Source: Pseudomonas hamedanensis (GTDB lineage: Bacteria; Pseudomonadota; Gammaproteobacteria; Pseudomonadales; Pseudomonadaceae). From it: 64,000 bases of DNA. Under the pieces are notes generated by a model. The model made no database searches. It was not told where the DNA came from and worked only from the letters and a program-made list of their open reading frames with translations. Positions 7,467 through 18,130 of this stretch are shown here, piece after piece. The stretch lies in assembly GCF_014268595.2 (NCBI RefSeq), contig NZ_CP077091.1:828501-892500 (forward strand), in the 5' to 3' direction. Both the position numbers and the translations under genes were made by a program. Every line of letters begins with the position of its first letter. Within the stretch, counting starts at the first letter, position 1.

Positions 7467-8435
7467 CTAGAAGCCTATTTTTTCAGGGAAGAAAGAGAGT
7501 GGAGGGTGTGTATCCTTCCATTTAGCAGCAAACTCCTCCGCTTCTTGGATCTGTGTAGGAGTCATTTTTTCTGCAATTTGTGGAAGTGTTTCCTCAATAT
7601 CTGTTTGGATGCTTCCACCGCCGTTTAGCTCTTTCAGCAGAGAAATTAGCGCATACCCTTTGACTTTATCTTCCGTAAATCCGAGTGCTTCAGGATCCAC
7701 AGCTAAAAAATATCCATAATTGTAGACGCCAGCCTCATATCCTTTTAACGCCGCTTTTTCCACCCAATAGCGGGCTTGTTCCAACTCGTTTTTTTCTCTA
7801 TATATACCAAAAAGCTGCATCATTGCTTTAGGGTTCCCTGCTTTTGCAGAAAGCAAGAACCAATGTTCAACTGCTTCTTGGCGCTTCCATGGAAGTATAT
7901 AACCTTCTCCTTGACGATCACCAATAGCCATTCGATATTGCGCAATTGCATCGCCCGCGAGTGCTGATTTTTCCAGCCAGTCTCTCTCGGCGGTCAACTC
8001 ATACATTATATAAAGAGCTTCCGCATCACCGTGATCGGATTTGTCTTTTGCAATTTTTGTCGCTTCAGCCAACCATTCCTTTGGCTCTTTTTTTCCTGTT
8101 GGACAATTTTTCATCGTCGTACATAGATCATTGTTGGTTCGGCCGATTCGAATCATTGAATAAAGGTCGCCTTGATTGGCTGCAGCCTCATACCATTTAT
8201 AAGCTTCGTTGGTAATATATTGCTTTTCTTGGCGAATTTCCTCTGCCAAAAAAAACTGCGCTTCAGCGTCGCCTGCTTCCGCGGCTATTCGTAATTCCGG
8301 TTCTGCAGTCTTATATTGCTTAAATAATACAATGCCGCGTTCTTTTGCGGACTGCTGCTCTAAGTTAAGCGTGGCGTATGCGCATGTAGAAAGCGCGATT
8401 AATATCGTTGCGGTGACTGATTTGAGTAGTGTCAT
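7467..8435 (-). CDS. Sel1-like repeat periplasmic protein, candidate T6SS immunity protein
   Basis: A 322-residue protein with a signal peptide (cleavage near AYA, residue 21) and several Sel1/TPR-like repeats, seen as AEAGDAEAQFFLAEE, AANQGDLYSMIRIG, ALAGDAIAQYRMAIG, AKAGNPKAMMQLFGIY and ALKGYEAGVYNYGYFLA. It starts 6 nt after the stop of the large putative effector, so they are cotranscribed. Known T6SS immunity proteins are small, sit directly 3' of their effector and match its compartment, and some contain Sel1 repeats; export to the periplasm would suit an effector acting there. Its base composition is visibly more AT-rich than the mtl genes, a hint of horizontal origin. The immunity role is inferred from position. 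Confidence 0.7.
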   Translation of the reverse strand: MTLLKSVTATILIALSTCAYATLNLEQQSAKERGIVLFKQYKTAEPELRIAAEAGDAEAQFFLAEEIRQEKQYITNEAYKWYEAAANQGDLYSMIRIGRTNNDLCTTMKNCPTGKKEPKEWLAEATKIAKDKSDHGDAEALYIMYELTAERDWLEKSALAGDAIAQYRMAIGDRQGEGYILPWKRQEAVEHWFLLSAKAGNPKAMMQLFGIYREKNELEQARYWVEKAALKGYEAGVYNYGYFLAVDPEALGFTEDKVKGYALISLLKELNGGGSIQTDIEETLPQIAEKMTPTQIQEAEEFAAKWKDTHPPLSFFPEKIGF

Positions 8436-8441
8436 GATGTT

Positions 8442-11400
8442 TTATTCTTTAGGGCCGTTATAGGTTGCCCTTCCGCCAGGAAGGTATGTTCGACCATAGT
8501 GCGTAAATCGTTGGCAAAAGCCATCTAGTCTGGTGCCAAGTTCGGCAACATGCTTTTTATACCTAGCTCTCATTTGGTCATTTCTCTGATCGGCTAGACG
8601 GAGTACCGGCTCGAGCATGAAGTTATCCATTGCTAGGCGATGCTGGCAATAAAGTTGCCCTTTTTCGAGATCTTTTGTGCCAAATCTATTCATGCTGATG
8701 CACGCTTCTTCAAATTGTGCTTGAGCTTGCATAACGGTATTCGTTTTCTTGGCGTTATTCAAAATCCAACCCAATATTTTTTCAATCGCCTGCTGTTGAA
8801 GAAGGTGGGTCTGAGATTTGTCATAAGTATATTTCTTCTGTCGAGAAGCTGTATCTTCCGAAACGTCCGAGATCTCGAAGCTCTCAGCTGCCGAAGTCAG
8901 TGTCATTAACATAGGGCCGAGCGCATTGGGTGTTGCATTCAAAAACCACTGCTCCAGTTCGGCCTGGTTGCGATAAGTCATAATCGTATGCGCAATGGTG
9001 GCTCCTCTACCACCTCCTGTTAACGCCTCATACAACGACATCACCATGTCAACGCCTTGCATGTAAGTCATCGCCACTTCCATCCCGGCAGCGCCTAGAA
9101 AGTTGAGTTTGTCGATGTAGTTGGCAGCTTCGTCCGTCACAAAAATTAGCGACTTATCCTGATTTTTATGCATTTCCCGTCGCAGCAAGTTAATCAGGTC
9201 AGTAACTCCGTCATAACCCACTTCAAACTGGAATTCACCGCCAGCGCCAGTGCCGACTATCACAGAGGCTTTAAATCGCATGATGAATCGGCCTTCATGC
9301 AGTGAAATCCCTATATCAGCGTTGGCACCGAGCCCGTACGCGGCAGTAAAGCCCGCTGTGAGTCTGGCCAGGCTCGCCCATTGGCTAGCTTTCGTGCTGT
9401 TGACGGTGTTCGCCATGCCGGGCGAAGGGGCGGTGCGCAACGCAGCGATGTCTTTCGGCGGAGCCCAGTTCAAGGCGCCTGTAAGAAGAATTCCCGCTTG
9501 TACTCCGGCAAAGAGGTTGAACTGAGCTTTAGCCCCGTCCTCAACCCGCACATTTGCGGCGCCCCCCGTTAGAGCGGGTTCGCTTCTGGTCGTACTCGCG
9601 ACGGCATTGGTGGTTTCTGGGCGTTTTGCATCGGGGATTTCCGGAAGATTGAGGCCGCCTTGTACGTTTGCGCGGCCCAACTGCACGCTGGAGGAAAGGA
9701 GGAGGGTGGCACCGGTGTAGCCCCACGCTCTGGCGCCCAAGTGGATCGAGAACCTACCGAGATTCAGGTTTTTGCGGTTCTTCTCGTAATCCAGGTATGG
9801 GATCAGGATGTCTTTCGCCTCATCTTTTCCTGGCAGATCCATTTTCATCAATTCAACTTCGCCACGAGCGAGGTCGATACCCAAGCTGACTTCTGCTTTG
9901 GCGGAAGCTTTGAAGTTGTCGGTTACGCTGAAGCTTGGACCAGTGACCTTTGTTCCAGTGTGGATGGAGGATTGTGGTGGCGTCAGGCAACGAACCAATT
10001 GTGCTTGAGGACTGTTGTCGAACAGGCGCAACGAACTCCTGACCTCCTCTTTGAACAGCAACTGCCTTAGGCGCAGCCCCCAGTCTTTGCGGGCGCCAGC
10101 GTCCTCGAGAGTATCCACCTTGAGTTTTTTCGAATTGAGATAGGAATAAAAGGCTTCTACATCGAACCAGCCTTTTTCATCGAACCAGTTGCTTTCCTGA
10201 TCCTTGATGGCCATCGCGCCTTCGAGGCGCAGCCATTCATGGAAAGGGTTATCGTCGGTGTCAGATTGCGCTTTCCCATTGCTGTTGCCGGGCAGTTTCT
10301 GTAGGTCTTTGCCAGCACTAGCACCGATCGCGCTTACGTCTTTTTTCAGCGCTTTTTCAATGCCTTCCAGATTAAGCAGACTCAAATGCTTCACTGGGCT
10401 GTTGGGGCTATTGAAAAGCGCTACTTCGCGCAACGGGAAGCCAGCCTTGACCAGGCGTTCTTCCGGTTTTGGCTGAAATTGCTCGGGCTCCCACAACAGA
10501 TGTCGCAGTGGCAGGGCTGCGGCTACAGCGGCTTCTGCATCATCGCGAAGCTGCATGCGATCTTGTTGAATGCGCTGCCACTCGGCTTTTTCAGCCTCCA
10601 CGATGCTCGCAGGTGCCGCTACGTTTTGGCCGCTGGCATCAATCCAGGCTTTGTATTTGGTGCGGATTTGTTCAGCCAGTTTGACCTGCCGCTGTTCCAT
10701 CTCGAGATAGGTCTTGAACTTCTCGATACCTGCGCTGATTTCGCCTGTGTCAGGGATGAGCGCAAACTCTGGAAGCGCCAAGCCATAGTCGGCAACTTTC
10801 AAAATTGAATCGATATAAGCAGCGAAGTCTTTTTCCACTTTTTTTCGATCGTTGGCGACATCGTTCAAATAGCCGCACATCCGGGCCTTGCCATCGATCA
10901 CACAGTTTGTGGCGTCCAGATACGCCTTTTTGTTTTTCTTGAAGTCTTCTTCTTTGAGGGTAGTCAGCTTGCCGCTGGCTGTGAGCGCCGCACGGGCTTT
11001 CAGATAGGTCTGTACGCGCGTTCTGGCCTCAAGTGCTCCGGGCGAAAACAGGTTGCCGCTTTCATAGGTGTAGCCCGCTAGTTTGGCTTGCTCGATTGCT
11101 ACGGTTTTCAGCTTCTTCCACTCGTTATAGAGGCGTTGCAGCTTTTGCCCCTCCGAGTTTGCCTCAAGGAGGCTGGCCTGCTGCTGACCGGCCAGTTCCC
11201 GGTTGCGTGCGTATTCACTCTGATCCGGCAACTTGTCCAGCGCCGCTGAGTTTCGGGCTTCACGGCTGACCGCTTTCAGGCGCATGGCCATGGTTGGCTG
11301 CGCAATATCCGGCTCCTGAGCTTCGATTTCCAGCATTCGGCTTTTCTGTTCACCTTGCAGGAAATTTGACAACTTGGGTTCGAGGAAATACTCGAGTAAC

Positions 11401-11732
11401 CCTGCGGTGTTCATCCCCTTTAACCGTTCCTCAGGAGACTTGCTTGCGCTGATGTGTTGCTCAAGTTCATTCATTGCCTCTTTGATCGAGCTTGCAGCGC
11501 GCTTGGGCAGCAGATAGAACATCTTTTCCTTGGTGGCGTAGATCACCTCGCCATAACTTGTCGAGCAAGCCGTTTCCACTTTGTCGAACGCGTTGGGGCA
11601 ACTCGCAGGCATTTCAGGCTGAGGATCAAGTTCCAAGGCGGGCTTTGTTTCAACCGGTGTCGCCGGGGCCGAGGCACCTGCCGCAGAGCTGTCGCGATCT
11701 ACCTTTGTTGCTTCTGAGATTTCAGTATCCAT
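8442..11732 (-). CDS. Large putative T6SS effector, unrecognised family
   Basis: A protein of about 1096 residues, encoded directly after vgrG and a DUF4123 adaptor, the standard place for a VgrG-delivered effector. I recognise no catalytic motif. It starts with an acidic, Pro/Ala-rich segment, then long charged helical stretches (about 60-470). A central region (about 600-850) alternates short amphipathic strands (LGRFSIHLGARAWGY, LSSSVQLG, NLFAGVQAG, RFIMRFKASVIVG), followed by a helical C-terminus. Such alternating strands plus Gly-rich turns could suit a membrane-inserting protein. It lacks the Cys-rich N-terminus expected of VasX-type toxins. The start at 11732 has GGAAG upstream; an ATG 15 nt earlier is also possible. 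It is more AT-rich than flanking genes. Confidence 0.75.
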   Translation of the reverse strand: MDTEISEATKVDRDSSAAGASAPATPVETKPALELDPQPEMPASCPNAFDKVETACSTSYGEVIYATKEKMFYLLPKRAASSIKEAMNELEQHISASKSPEERLKGMNTAGLLEYFLEPKLSNFLQGEQKSRMLEIEAQEPDIAQPTMAMRLKAVSREARNSAALDKLPDQSEYARNRELAGQQQASLLEANSEGQKLQRLYNEWKKLKTVAIEQAKLAGYTYESGNLFSPGALEARTRVQTYLKARAALTASGKLTTLKEEDFKKNKKAYLDATNCVIDGKARMCGYLNDVANDRKKVEKDFAAYIDSILKVADYGLALPEFALIPDTGEISAGIEKFKTYLEMEQRQVKLAEQIRTKYKAWIDASGQNVAAPASIVEAEKAEWQRIQQDRMQLRDDAEAAVAAALPLRHLLWEPEQFQPKPEERLVKAGFPLREVALFNSPNSPVKHLSLLNLEGIEKALKKDVSAIGASAGKDLQKLPGNSNGKAQSDTDDNPFHEWLRLEGAMAIKDQESNWFDEKGWFDVEAFYSYLNSKKLKVDTLEDAGARKDWGLRLRQLLFKEEVRSSLRLFDNSPQAQLVRCLTPPQSSIHTGTKVTGPSFSVTDNFKASAKAEVSLGIDLARGEVELMKMDLPGKDEAKDILIPYLDYEKNRKNLNLGRFSIHLGARAWGYTGATLLLSSSVQLGRANVQGGLNLPEIPDAKRPETTNAVASTTRSEPALTGGAANVRVEDGAKAQFNLFAGVQAGILLTGALNWAPPKDIAALRTAPSPGMANTVNSTKASQWASLARLTAGFTAAYGLGANADIGISLHEGRFIMRFKASVIVGTGAGGEFQFEVGYDGVTDLINLLRREMHKNQDKSLIFVTDEAANYIDKLNFLGAAGMEVAMTYMQGVDMVMSLYEALTGGGRGATIAHTIMTYRNQAELEQWFLNATPNALGPMLMTLTSAAESFEISDVSEDTASRQKKYTYDKSQTHLLQQQAIEKILGWILNNAKKTNTVMQAQAQFEEACISMNRFGTKDLEKGQLYCQHRLAMDNFMLEPVLRLADQRNDQMRARYKKHVAELGTRLDGFCQRFTHYGRTYLPGGRATYNGPKE

Positions 11733-11765
11733 TTCGCTTCCATTCATTCTTAACGGACGGGCTCA

Positions 11766-12632
11766 TCAAGCAGCGCTGGTGGCGAGTTGCTGCAGCTGCT
11801 GAACTTTGATGAACGACTCTTCCCTGGATTGCAGGATGGCCATCGCCTGTGGCTGTGTTTCGAGCAGCGGGCCGTTGGTGATCGGCCCCAGCTTAAGCAT
11901 GTGGCGGCCTTCGTAAATATTGTGGGCCACCAGCACGTTGAGGTTTTCAACGAGGTTGGGCAGTTGTTCGTCGGTGGGTTCGCCGTAGGCGACGTAGTGT
12001 TCGTCCGCCCAATAAACCCAACCCAGATGCTCTTGAACCTTTGGCGCTGCTGGCGGCAGGCTGAACGCTGCGGTATCGCCCAGCCATTCAAGTTCCGCGA
12101 CGGCGCGCCAACTGAGCCACGAACCGCGATTGCGTCCGAAGTGGGCGGGCGCCGGGCTGTATACGTGCTGCCATGGGCCGAAGAGTTGATGGGAGTTATC
12201 GCCTGCGGTGTAGGCCAGCGCAGCCCACAGGCTGGGCTTGTGATAGCTCAGCAGGCTTTGACCGCCAGAGCCATCGTTGGCGCGCAGGAGCCACCGCGCA
12301 TGGGCCAGTGCCTTGTCTGGGACTGTTGTCGCGAGCGCTATGCCGGAGAAATTTTCCTCGCAGAGCTGCGCTGCTTCCGCCGCTAGGCGACTGCCCCACG
12401 GTGCGGTCAGCCAGAGTGGGCCGTCGGAGGCGATTTCAGCGAAGTCGGTGTTGAGGAACAGGCCTTGGGCATCCACGACTGGTTCACCGACACGATAGAG
12501 ACGGCTCATGGCGTCAGGCTGGCGAGCCCGATCGATTATGAAACATAGCGTCAGGTCAGAGCTTTCTCTCGGTAGATCCGCGAACCCATGGCGTGGGGCT
12601 TCGAGGAGGGCGCTCAGCGCTTTTACATGCAT
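11766..12632 (-). CDS. DUF4123 adaptor (T6SS effector chaperone)
   Basis: A 288-residue DUF4123 protein. These Tap/TEC adaptors load a specific cargo effector onto the tip of its cognate VgrG and are not secreted. Family landmarks are LCFIIDRARQPD near the N-terminus, the PLWLTAPWG segment, LLSYHKPSLWAAL and the LFGPWQHVYSP motif in the middle. The ATG at 12632 overlaps the vgrG stop by 10 nt and has AAGGA six bases upstream; a TTG two codons earlier is less likely. The order vgrG, adaptor, large gene strongly suggests the large gene product is its client. Confidence 0.88.
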   Translation of the reverse strand: MHVKALSALLEAPRHGFADLPRESSDLTLCFIIDRARQPDAMSRLYRVGEPVVDAQGLFLNTDFAEIASDGPLWLTAPWGSRLAAEAAQLCEENFSGIALATTVPDKALAHARWLLRANDGSGGQSLLSYHKPSLWAALAYTAGDNSHQLFGPWQHVYSPAPAHFGRNRGSWLSWRAVAELEWLGDTAAFSLPPAAPKVQEHLGWVYWADEHYVAYGEPTDEQLPNLVENLNVLVAHNIYEGRHMLKLGPITNGPLLETQPQAMAILQSREESFIKVQQLQQLATSAA

Positions 12633-14677
12633 GTGCAATCCTTACGGCTACAGGCGCCGTTGCTTTGCTTGCCGCACAACGGCGTTATGCCGGACTCGTT
12701 CAGACGTTTGGGCAGCGGGATGAGGACTTTCCCCGCCTTATCCGCATCCGCCACCTTCATCGGCCCCGGCAGCAATGGCGCCGCCGGGGTGCCCACCCCC
12801 GGCGCACCACCGGTATTAACCTTCACCTCAGCGCCGCTGATCGTCACGCCACCCGCATCGACCTTGACGAAGCTGCCGCCAGCCTTGGCGGTCAGTTCCA
12901 TGGCGCCTTCGATCACCACTTTCTGGCCGGCGTAGTAGTGAATCTCGGTCCCAGCCTCGACAAACTGCCCAGTCCCCACCTTCACATGCTGCGTAACCCC
13001 TACCGTCAGATGATCATCCGCGCGCATCTCACTGATCCGGTCCAGATGGGTAATCCGGTGTTCTTCCACCTTGAACTCGCTCAGCGTGTTGGCTTCCACG
13101 GTGTCATGCCGTTCATTGCCGACGCGGATTTTCTGGTCGTGTTCGATGTTTTCGTCCCAGTCGCGCTGGGCGTGGATGTAGATTTGTTCGGCGCCTTTTT
13201 TGTCTTCGATGCGGAATTCGTTGTAGCCCTTGCCGCCCGGGGAGCTGAGGGTTTTGAAGGTGCTGCGGGTTTTGTTCGCCGGCAGGTCGTAGGGGACGAC
13301 GTTTTCCTTGTGGTACAGGCAGCCGGTGACGAGTGGCTGGTCAGGGTCGCCTTCGAGGAAGGTGACGAGGACTTCCATGCCGATACGCGGGATGGCGATG
13401 CCGCCGTAGGCTGCGCCAGCCCAGCCGCTAGCGACGCGCATCCAGCAGGTGGTTTTGTCGTCGGACTGGCCGTCGCGGTCCCAATGGAATTGCACTTTGA
13501 TGCGGCCGTACTGGTCGCAATGGATTTCTTCACCGGCGGGACCTGTGACGACGGCGGTCTGGCTGCCGAGGACTTTCGGTTTCGGGTGTTCGAGGGCAGG
13601 GCGGTAGTGCGCGTCCCACGGGGTGGCGAGGAAGCTGTTGCGGTAGCCCTGGTGGAAATCGCTTTTGTTGTCGGTGACGTCGCTGGTGACGTTTTCGCCG
13701 AGCACTTGCGGCTGTTTGCCTTCGTGGAAGACTTCCAGCAGTAGCCAGAGGTCGTTCCACTCGGCGCGCGGGTGTTCGGCGAGGCTAAGGAAGTGGCCGC
13801 TGGCGAGGGTCGGTTCGTCACCTTTGCCTTCGGCGAGTTTGTAGTCGCTGCGATGGCGTTCGAGGGCGCGGGTCGAGAGGAACTTGCCGCGCTCGCGGGT
13901 GGTGAAGCGGCCGGGGTAGTCGTAGTCTTCCAGGTCAGGGGCGAACTCGGATTTGGCGGCGCCTTCGGGAAGGATCTTCGGTTTTTCGAAATCGTAGTCG
14001 CGGCGGCTGACGCGCGTGGTGCGGGTTTCCAGACGCAGGTTGAAGCGCTTGATCACCGGTTTCTCGGCGGCCATGCCGGAGTCTTGCTGGTAGCTGACCG
14101 GTTTCAGTTTGCGGAACACGGTCTGGTCGTCGCCGAACACCAGTTTGTGCCCGCTGCTGCTGTGCTGGAAGTGGAAGTGAATGCCTTCCTCTTCGCACAG
14201 ACGCTGGATGAAATGCAGGTCGGATTCGTCGTACTGCACGCAGTATTCGCGTTCCGGGTACTCGGCACCGAGCTGGAAACTGTAGGCGTCCGCGAGAATG
14301 CCGCGGTCTTCCAGCACCTGAGCGATGATCTTCGGCACCGTCAGTTGCTGGAAGATCTGCTGATCGTGGTTGTGCTGCAGATAGGCCAGTTGCGGCATCA
14401 GGCTGATGCTGTAGCGGGTCAGGGTTTTGCCGGAATCGCCTTGCTCGATGCGGTACACCTGGCCGTGAATCTTGCCTTCGCCGGTGGCCCCGAAAGTCAG
14501 GCAGGCGCGCTTGTGCAGCAGCTCTTCGAGTTTCAGGTCGGGGCGGGCGCTGACCAGTTCGAGGTCGAAACGGAACGGTTCGTTGAGGGCTTCGCGACCG
14601 GTGAAGCTGAGGACTTGCAGGTCGGCGTTGGCGCCTTCGATCGTGAGGATGATGTGGGTTGCATTGGCGTCCAGCAT
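12623..14677 (-). CDS. vgrG: VgrG, type VI secretion spike protein
   Basis: A 684-residue VgrG with a gp27-like N-terminal part (FTGREALNEPFRFDLELVS through FIQRLCEEEGIHFHF), the gp5 OB-fold region (HCDQYGRIKVQFHWDRDG, CWMRVASGWAGAAYGGIAIPRIGMEVLVTFLEGDPDQPLVTG) and a repetitive beta-helix needle ending near residue 620. A 50-residue extension follows, finishing with four cysteines in CGKQSNGACSRKDCTC, likely the docking tail for adaptor or cargo. Trimers form the puncturing tip of the T6SS. No baseplate or sheath genes are in the window, so this is an orphan vgrG island that depends on a core cluster elsewhere. Confidence 0.95.
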   Translation of the reverse strand: MLDANATHIILTIEGANADLQVLSFTGREALNEPFRFDLELVSARPDLKLEELLHKRACLTFGATGEGKIHGQVYRIEQGDSGKTLTRYSISLMPQLAYLQHNHDQQIFQQLTVPKIIAQVLEDRGILADAYSFQLGAEYPEREYCVQYDESDLHFIQRLCEEEGIHFHFQHSSSGHKLVFGDDQTVFRKLKPVSYQQDSGMAAEKPVIKRFNLRLETRTTRVSRRDYDFEKPKILPEGAAKSEFAPDLEDYDYPGRFTTRERGKFLSTRALERHRSDYKLAEGKGDEPTLASGHFLSLAEHPRAEWNDLWLLLEVFHEGKQPQVLGENVTSDVTDNKSDFHQGYRNSFLATPWDAHYRPALEHPKPKVLGSQTAVVTGPAGEEIHCDQYGRIKVQFHWDRDGQSDDKTTCWMRVASGWAGAAYGGIAIPRIGMEVLVTFLEGDPDQPLVTGCLYHKENVVPYDLPANKTRSTFKTLSSPGGKGYNEFRIEDKKGAEQIYIHAQRDWDENIEHDQKIRVGNERHDTVEANTLSEFKVEEHRITHLDRISEMRADDHLTVGVTQHVKVGTGQFVEAGTEIHYYAGQKVVIEGAMELTAKAGGSFVKVDAGGVTISGAEVKVNTGGAPGVGTPAAPLLPGPMKVADADKAGKVLIPLPKRLNESGITPLCGKQSNGACSRKDCTCM

Positions 14678-14794
14678 GCCTTGAATTCCGTCCGTTGAAT
14701 AAGCAGGTGATGGATGTTGCAGGATTAGACCGCTTCATTCAAGGCGCAAATGGCGTAGGCGCGGGGGGCGGATCGTGTAGGGAAAACCCTTAGA

Positions 14795-14809
14795 GGGCCA
14801 ATTTGGCCC
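14795..14809. promoter_or_regulatory. Perfect 7-1-7 palindrome upstream of vgrG
   Basis: GGGCCAA-T-TTGGCCC lies about 118 bp before the vgrG ATG. It is isolated, has no T-run and so is unlikely to be a terminator; it could be an operator for a regulator of the T6SS island. No sigma-54 GG/GC pair was found here. Confidence 0.35.
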
Positions 14810-14887
14810 CGTAAAACCGGGCATTTCATAAACTTGGGTGCAGGCGGGACGCCGATCAGTTTGAATTGGTAGCGCCCGATCGGTTGC

Positions 14888-14980
14888 TATCGCGAGCAGG
14901 CTCACTCCTACACTGGATTGATGTCGGGCGTGATTCCCGGGTCCACTGAAGATCCCTTGTAGGAGTGAGCCTGCTCGCGA
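14888..14980. repeat. REPIN (GAGTGAGC subtype)
   Basis: Facing copies of TGTAGGAGTGAGCCTGCTCG at 14888-14912 and 14958-14980. With the palindrome at 14795 this accounts for most of the 320-nt gap between vgrG and the SLT gene. This subtype has GTGAGC where the copies at 272, 20877 and 50398 have GCGAGC. Confidence 0.85.
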
Positions 14981-14998
14981 TGGGTCTTTGAAACGGCG

Positions 14999-15619
14999 CT
15001 ACAACCAATGCCAGAACCGGCTCCAGAACCCGCGATTCAAATCCTCCTTGCACCCGGCATACTGCCGCGCATACATATCTGAACGATTCTGCACCTTGCG
15101 CGCCGTCGGCGGCAGCCAGGCTTTGCTCGCGTAGGTCTTGTTGCGAAAGCCGCCCCAGCCTTCGTGATAGTTGAGGTACTGGTTATAGGCGTCGTATTTG
15201 TAGACGCCGTTGATCAAGGTGGTCTTGTCCATGTACCAGCCGATGAAGTCGATGGCATCGTCGAAGTCTTCGCGGTCGGCCCAGTTTCTGCCGGTGCTTT
15301 TCTGGTAATCGGACCACACTTCATCCTTGGCTTGCGCGTAACCCGACGCCGTCGACACCCGACCCCAGGGAATCACCCAGAGCAGATATTTGCGTGGCGT
15401 CTTCGCGTCGTAGCGATAGCCGGACTCCTGATACATGATCGCGAAGGGCACCTGGATCGGTACGCCCCAGCGGTTTTGCGTGACTTGCGCGGCGTCGTAC
15501 CAGTCGCTTTTTTCCCGGAAGATCTCGCAGATGTCTTCCGGCGAGCGGGGCGGCGAGGTGCCGCAACCGCTCAGCAGGGTTGCCAGTGTCAGGAGTGCAA
15601 AGGTCTGCCGGTAGTTCAA
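14999..15619 (-). CDS. SLT-domain lipoprotein, probable lytic transglycosylase
   Basis: A 206-residue protein with a lipoprotein signal (LLSGC, acylated Cys19) and an SLT-like domain. The likely catalytic Glu is E65 in FAIMYQESGYRYDAK, followed by STASGYAQAKDEVW, a DDAIDFIGWYMD helix and YNQYLNYHEGWGGF, features shared with a Pseudomonas transglycosylase-like family. It should act on peptidoglycan from the outer membrane; Gly after the Cys gives no inner-membrane retention signal. The reading begins with a TTG at 15619. A Shine-Dalgarno is weak, so the start is less certain than the family. It is probably separate from the mtl operon upstream, 45 nt away. Confidence 0.8.
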   Translation of the reverse strand: MNYRQTFALLTLATLLSGCGTSPPRSPEDICEIFREKSDWYDAAQVTQNRWGVPIQVPFAIMYQESGYRYDAKTPRKYLLWVIPWGRVSTASGYAQAKDEVWSDYQKSTGRNWADREDFDDAIDFIGWYMDKTTLINGVYKYDAYNQYLNYHEGWGGFRNKTYASKAWLPPTARKVQNRSDMYARQYAGCKEDLNRGFWSRFWHWL

Positions 15620-15664
15620 AAGCGGTTATCCCGTCATGCGCAAAAAGGCCGACAGTCTACGCGC

Positions 15665-16603
15665 TCAGCGCAATTGATGACGATAGGGCAGATCAGGGCC
15701 GGTTTTGCTGCAGGTCAGCGCGGCGGCTTGCACGGCGAACCTGAGCATGGCGTCGATCTGCTCGCGGGCCAGATGTCGCACGCCCTCCACCGAATCCAGA
15801 GCATTCTCGCTCAGCCAGGTAATCAGCGCCGCCTGAAAGGTATCGCCGGCGCCGACGGTATCGGCGATGTTCACCGAGGCGGCCGGCACCGACCATGTGC
15901 CGTGTCGGCGACTGAACACACTCGCACCGTCGCCTCCGCGAGTGAGAAAGACCAGTTGGCAGCGATGTTCGAGCCAGCCCTCGATCACGTTCTGCGGGTC
16001 CTGCTCGGGGTAGAGCAGGCTCAGGTCTTCGTCGCTGACCTTGATCAGGTCGGCCAGTTTTACCAGCGTGGCGATGCGTTCGCGCCACAGGTCGATGTTC
16101 GGCTCGGGATTGAGGCGCACGTTCGGATCAAGGCTGATCAGGCGTTTGCCGCTTTCGCGCTGGACCAGTTGCAGCAAGGTGTCGCCGACTGGCTGCACCA
16201 CCAGCGAGTACGAGCCGACGTGCAAGCCGCGCACCTCAGGCCCCAGCGCCGGCAAATGCGCCGCGCTCAGTTGTCGGTCTGCACAGCCTTCGCCGCGAAA
16301 GCTGTAGTGCGGTGAGCCGTTGGCACCCACGGCAACCATCGCCTGGGTGGTCGGCGCGGCAAATTCCACGAGATAGTCCGGGCACACACCTTCCTCGCGC
16401 AGCACTTGTTGCAGACGCCGGCCCAGATAGTCAGTGGACAACCCACCGAACAAGGCTGAATCCACGCCGAGCCGGCGCAATCCCACCGCGACGTTGAACG
16501 GCGAGCCGCCGGCAATCGCCTTGAAATTCACTTTCGACGCCAGACCGCTGGCATCGTCTTCGCTGAAGAAATCGAACAGGGCTTCGCCACACACCAGGTA
16601 CAT
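15665..16603 (-). CDS. mtlZ: Fructokinase of the mannitol operon
   Basis: A 312-residue PfkB-family sugar kinase. The N-terminal signature is GEALFDFFSEDD...AIAGGSPFNVAVGLRRLG; the C-terminal catalytic signature is NIADTVGAGDTFQAALITWL with the Asp base in GAGD. It phosphorylates the fructose made by mannitol dehydrogenase and is the last gene of the operon, 13 nt after mtlY. The ATG at 16603 matches the usual family start; an in-frame upstream extension runs back into mtlY. The name follows the known P. fluorescens gene order. Confidence 0.9.
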   Translation of the reverse strand: MYLVCGEALFDFFSEDDASGLASKVNFKAIAGGSPFNVAVGLRRLGVDSALFGGLSTDYLGRRLQQVLREEGVCPDYLVEFAAPTTQAMVAVGANGSPHYSFRGEGCADRQLSAAHLPALGPEVRGLHVGSYSLVVQPVGDTLLQLVQRESGKRLISLDPNVRLNPEPNIDLWRERIATLVKLADLIKVSDEDLSLLYPEQDPQNVIEGWLEHRCQLVFLTRGGDGASVFSRRHGTWSVPAASVNIADTVGAGDTFQAALITWLSENALDSVEGVRHLAREQIDAMLRFAVQAAALTCSKTGPDLPYRHQLR

Positions 16604-16616
16604 AGTTGTTTGCTCT

Positions 16617-18113
<1,497 letters not shown>

Positions 18114-18130
18114 GGAAACTCCACGGCTGC

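Noticed and set aside
8442..11732. VasX-type colicin-like T6SS effector
   Set aside because: The characteristic Cys-containing N-terminal motif and clear C-terminal transmembrane helices are not visible, so the family name was not used.
12593..13744. 383-codon open frame opposite vgrG
   Set aside because: Antisense of a conserved gene; no domain features and no plausible Shine-Dalgarno.
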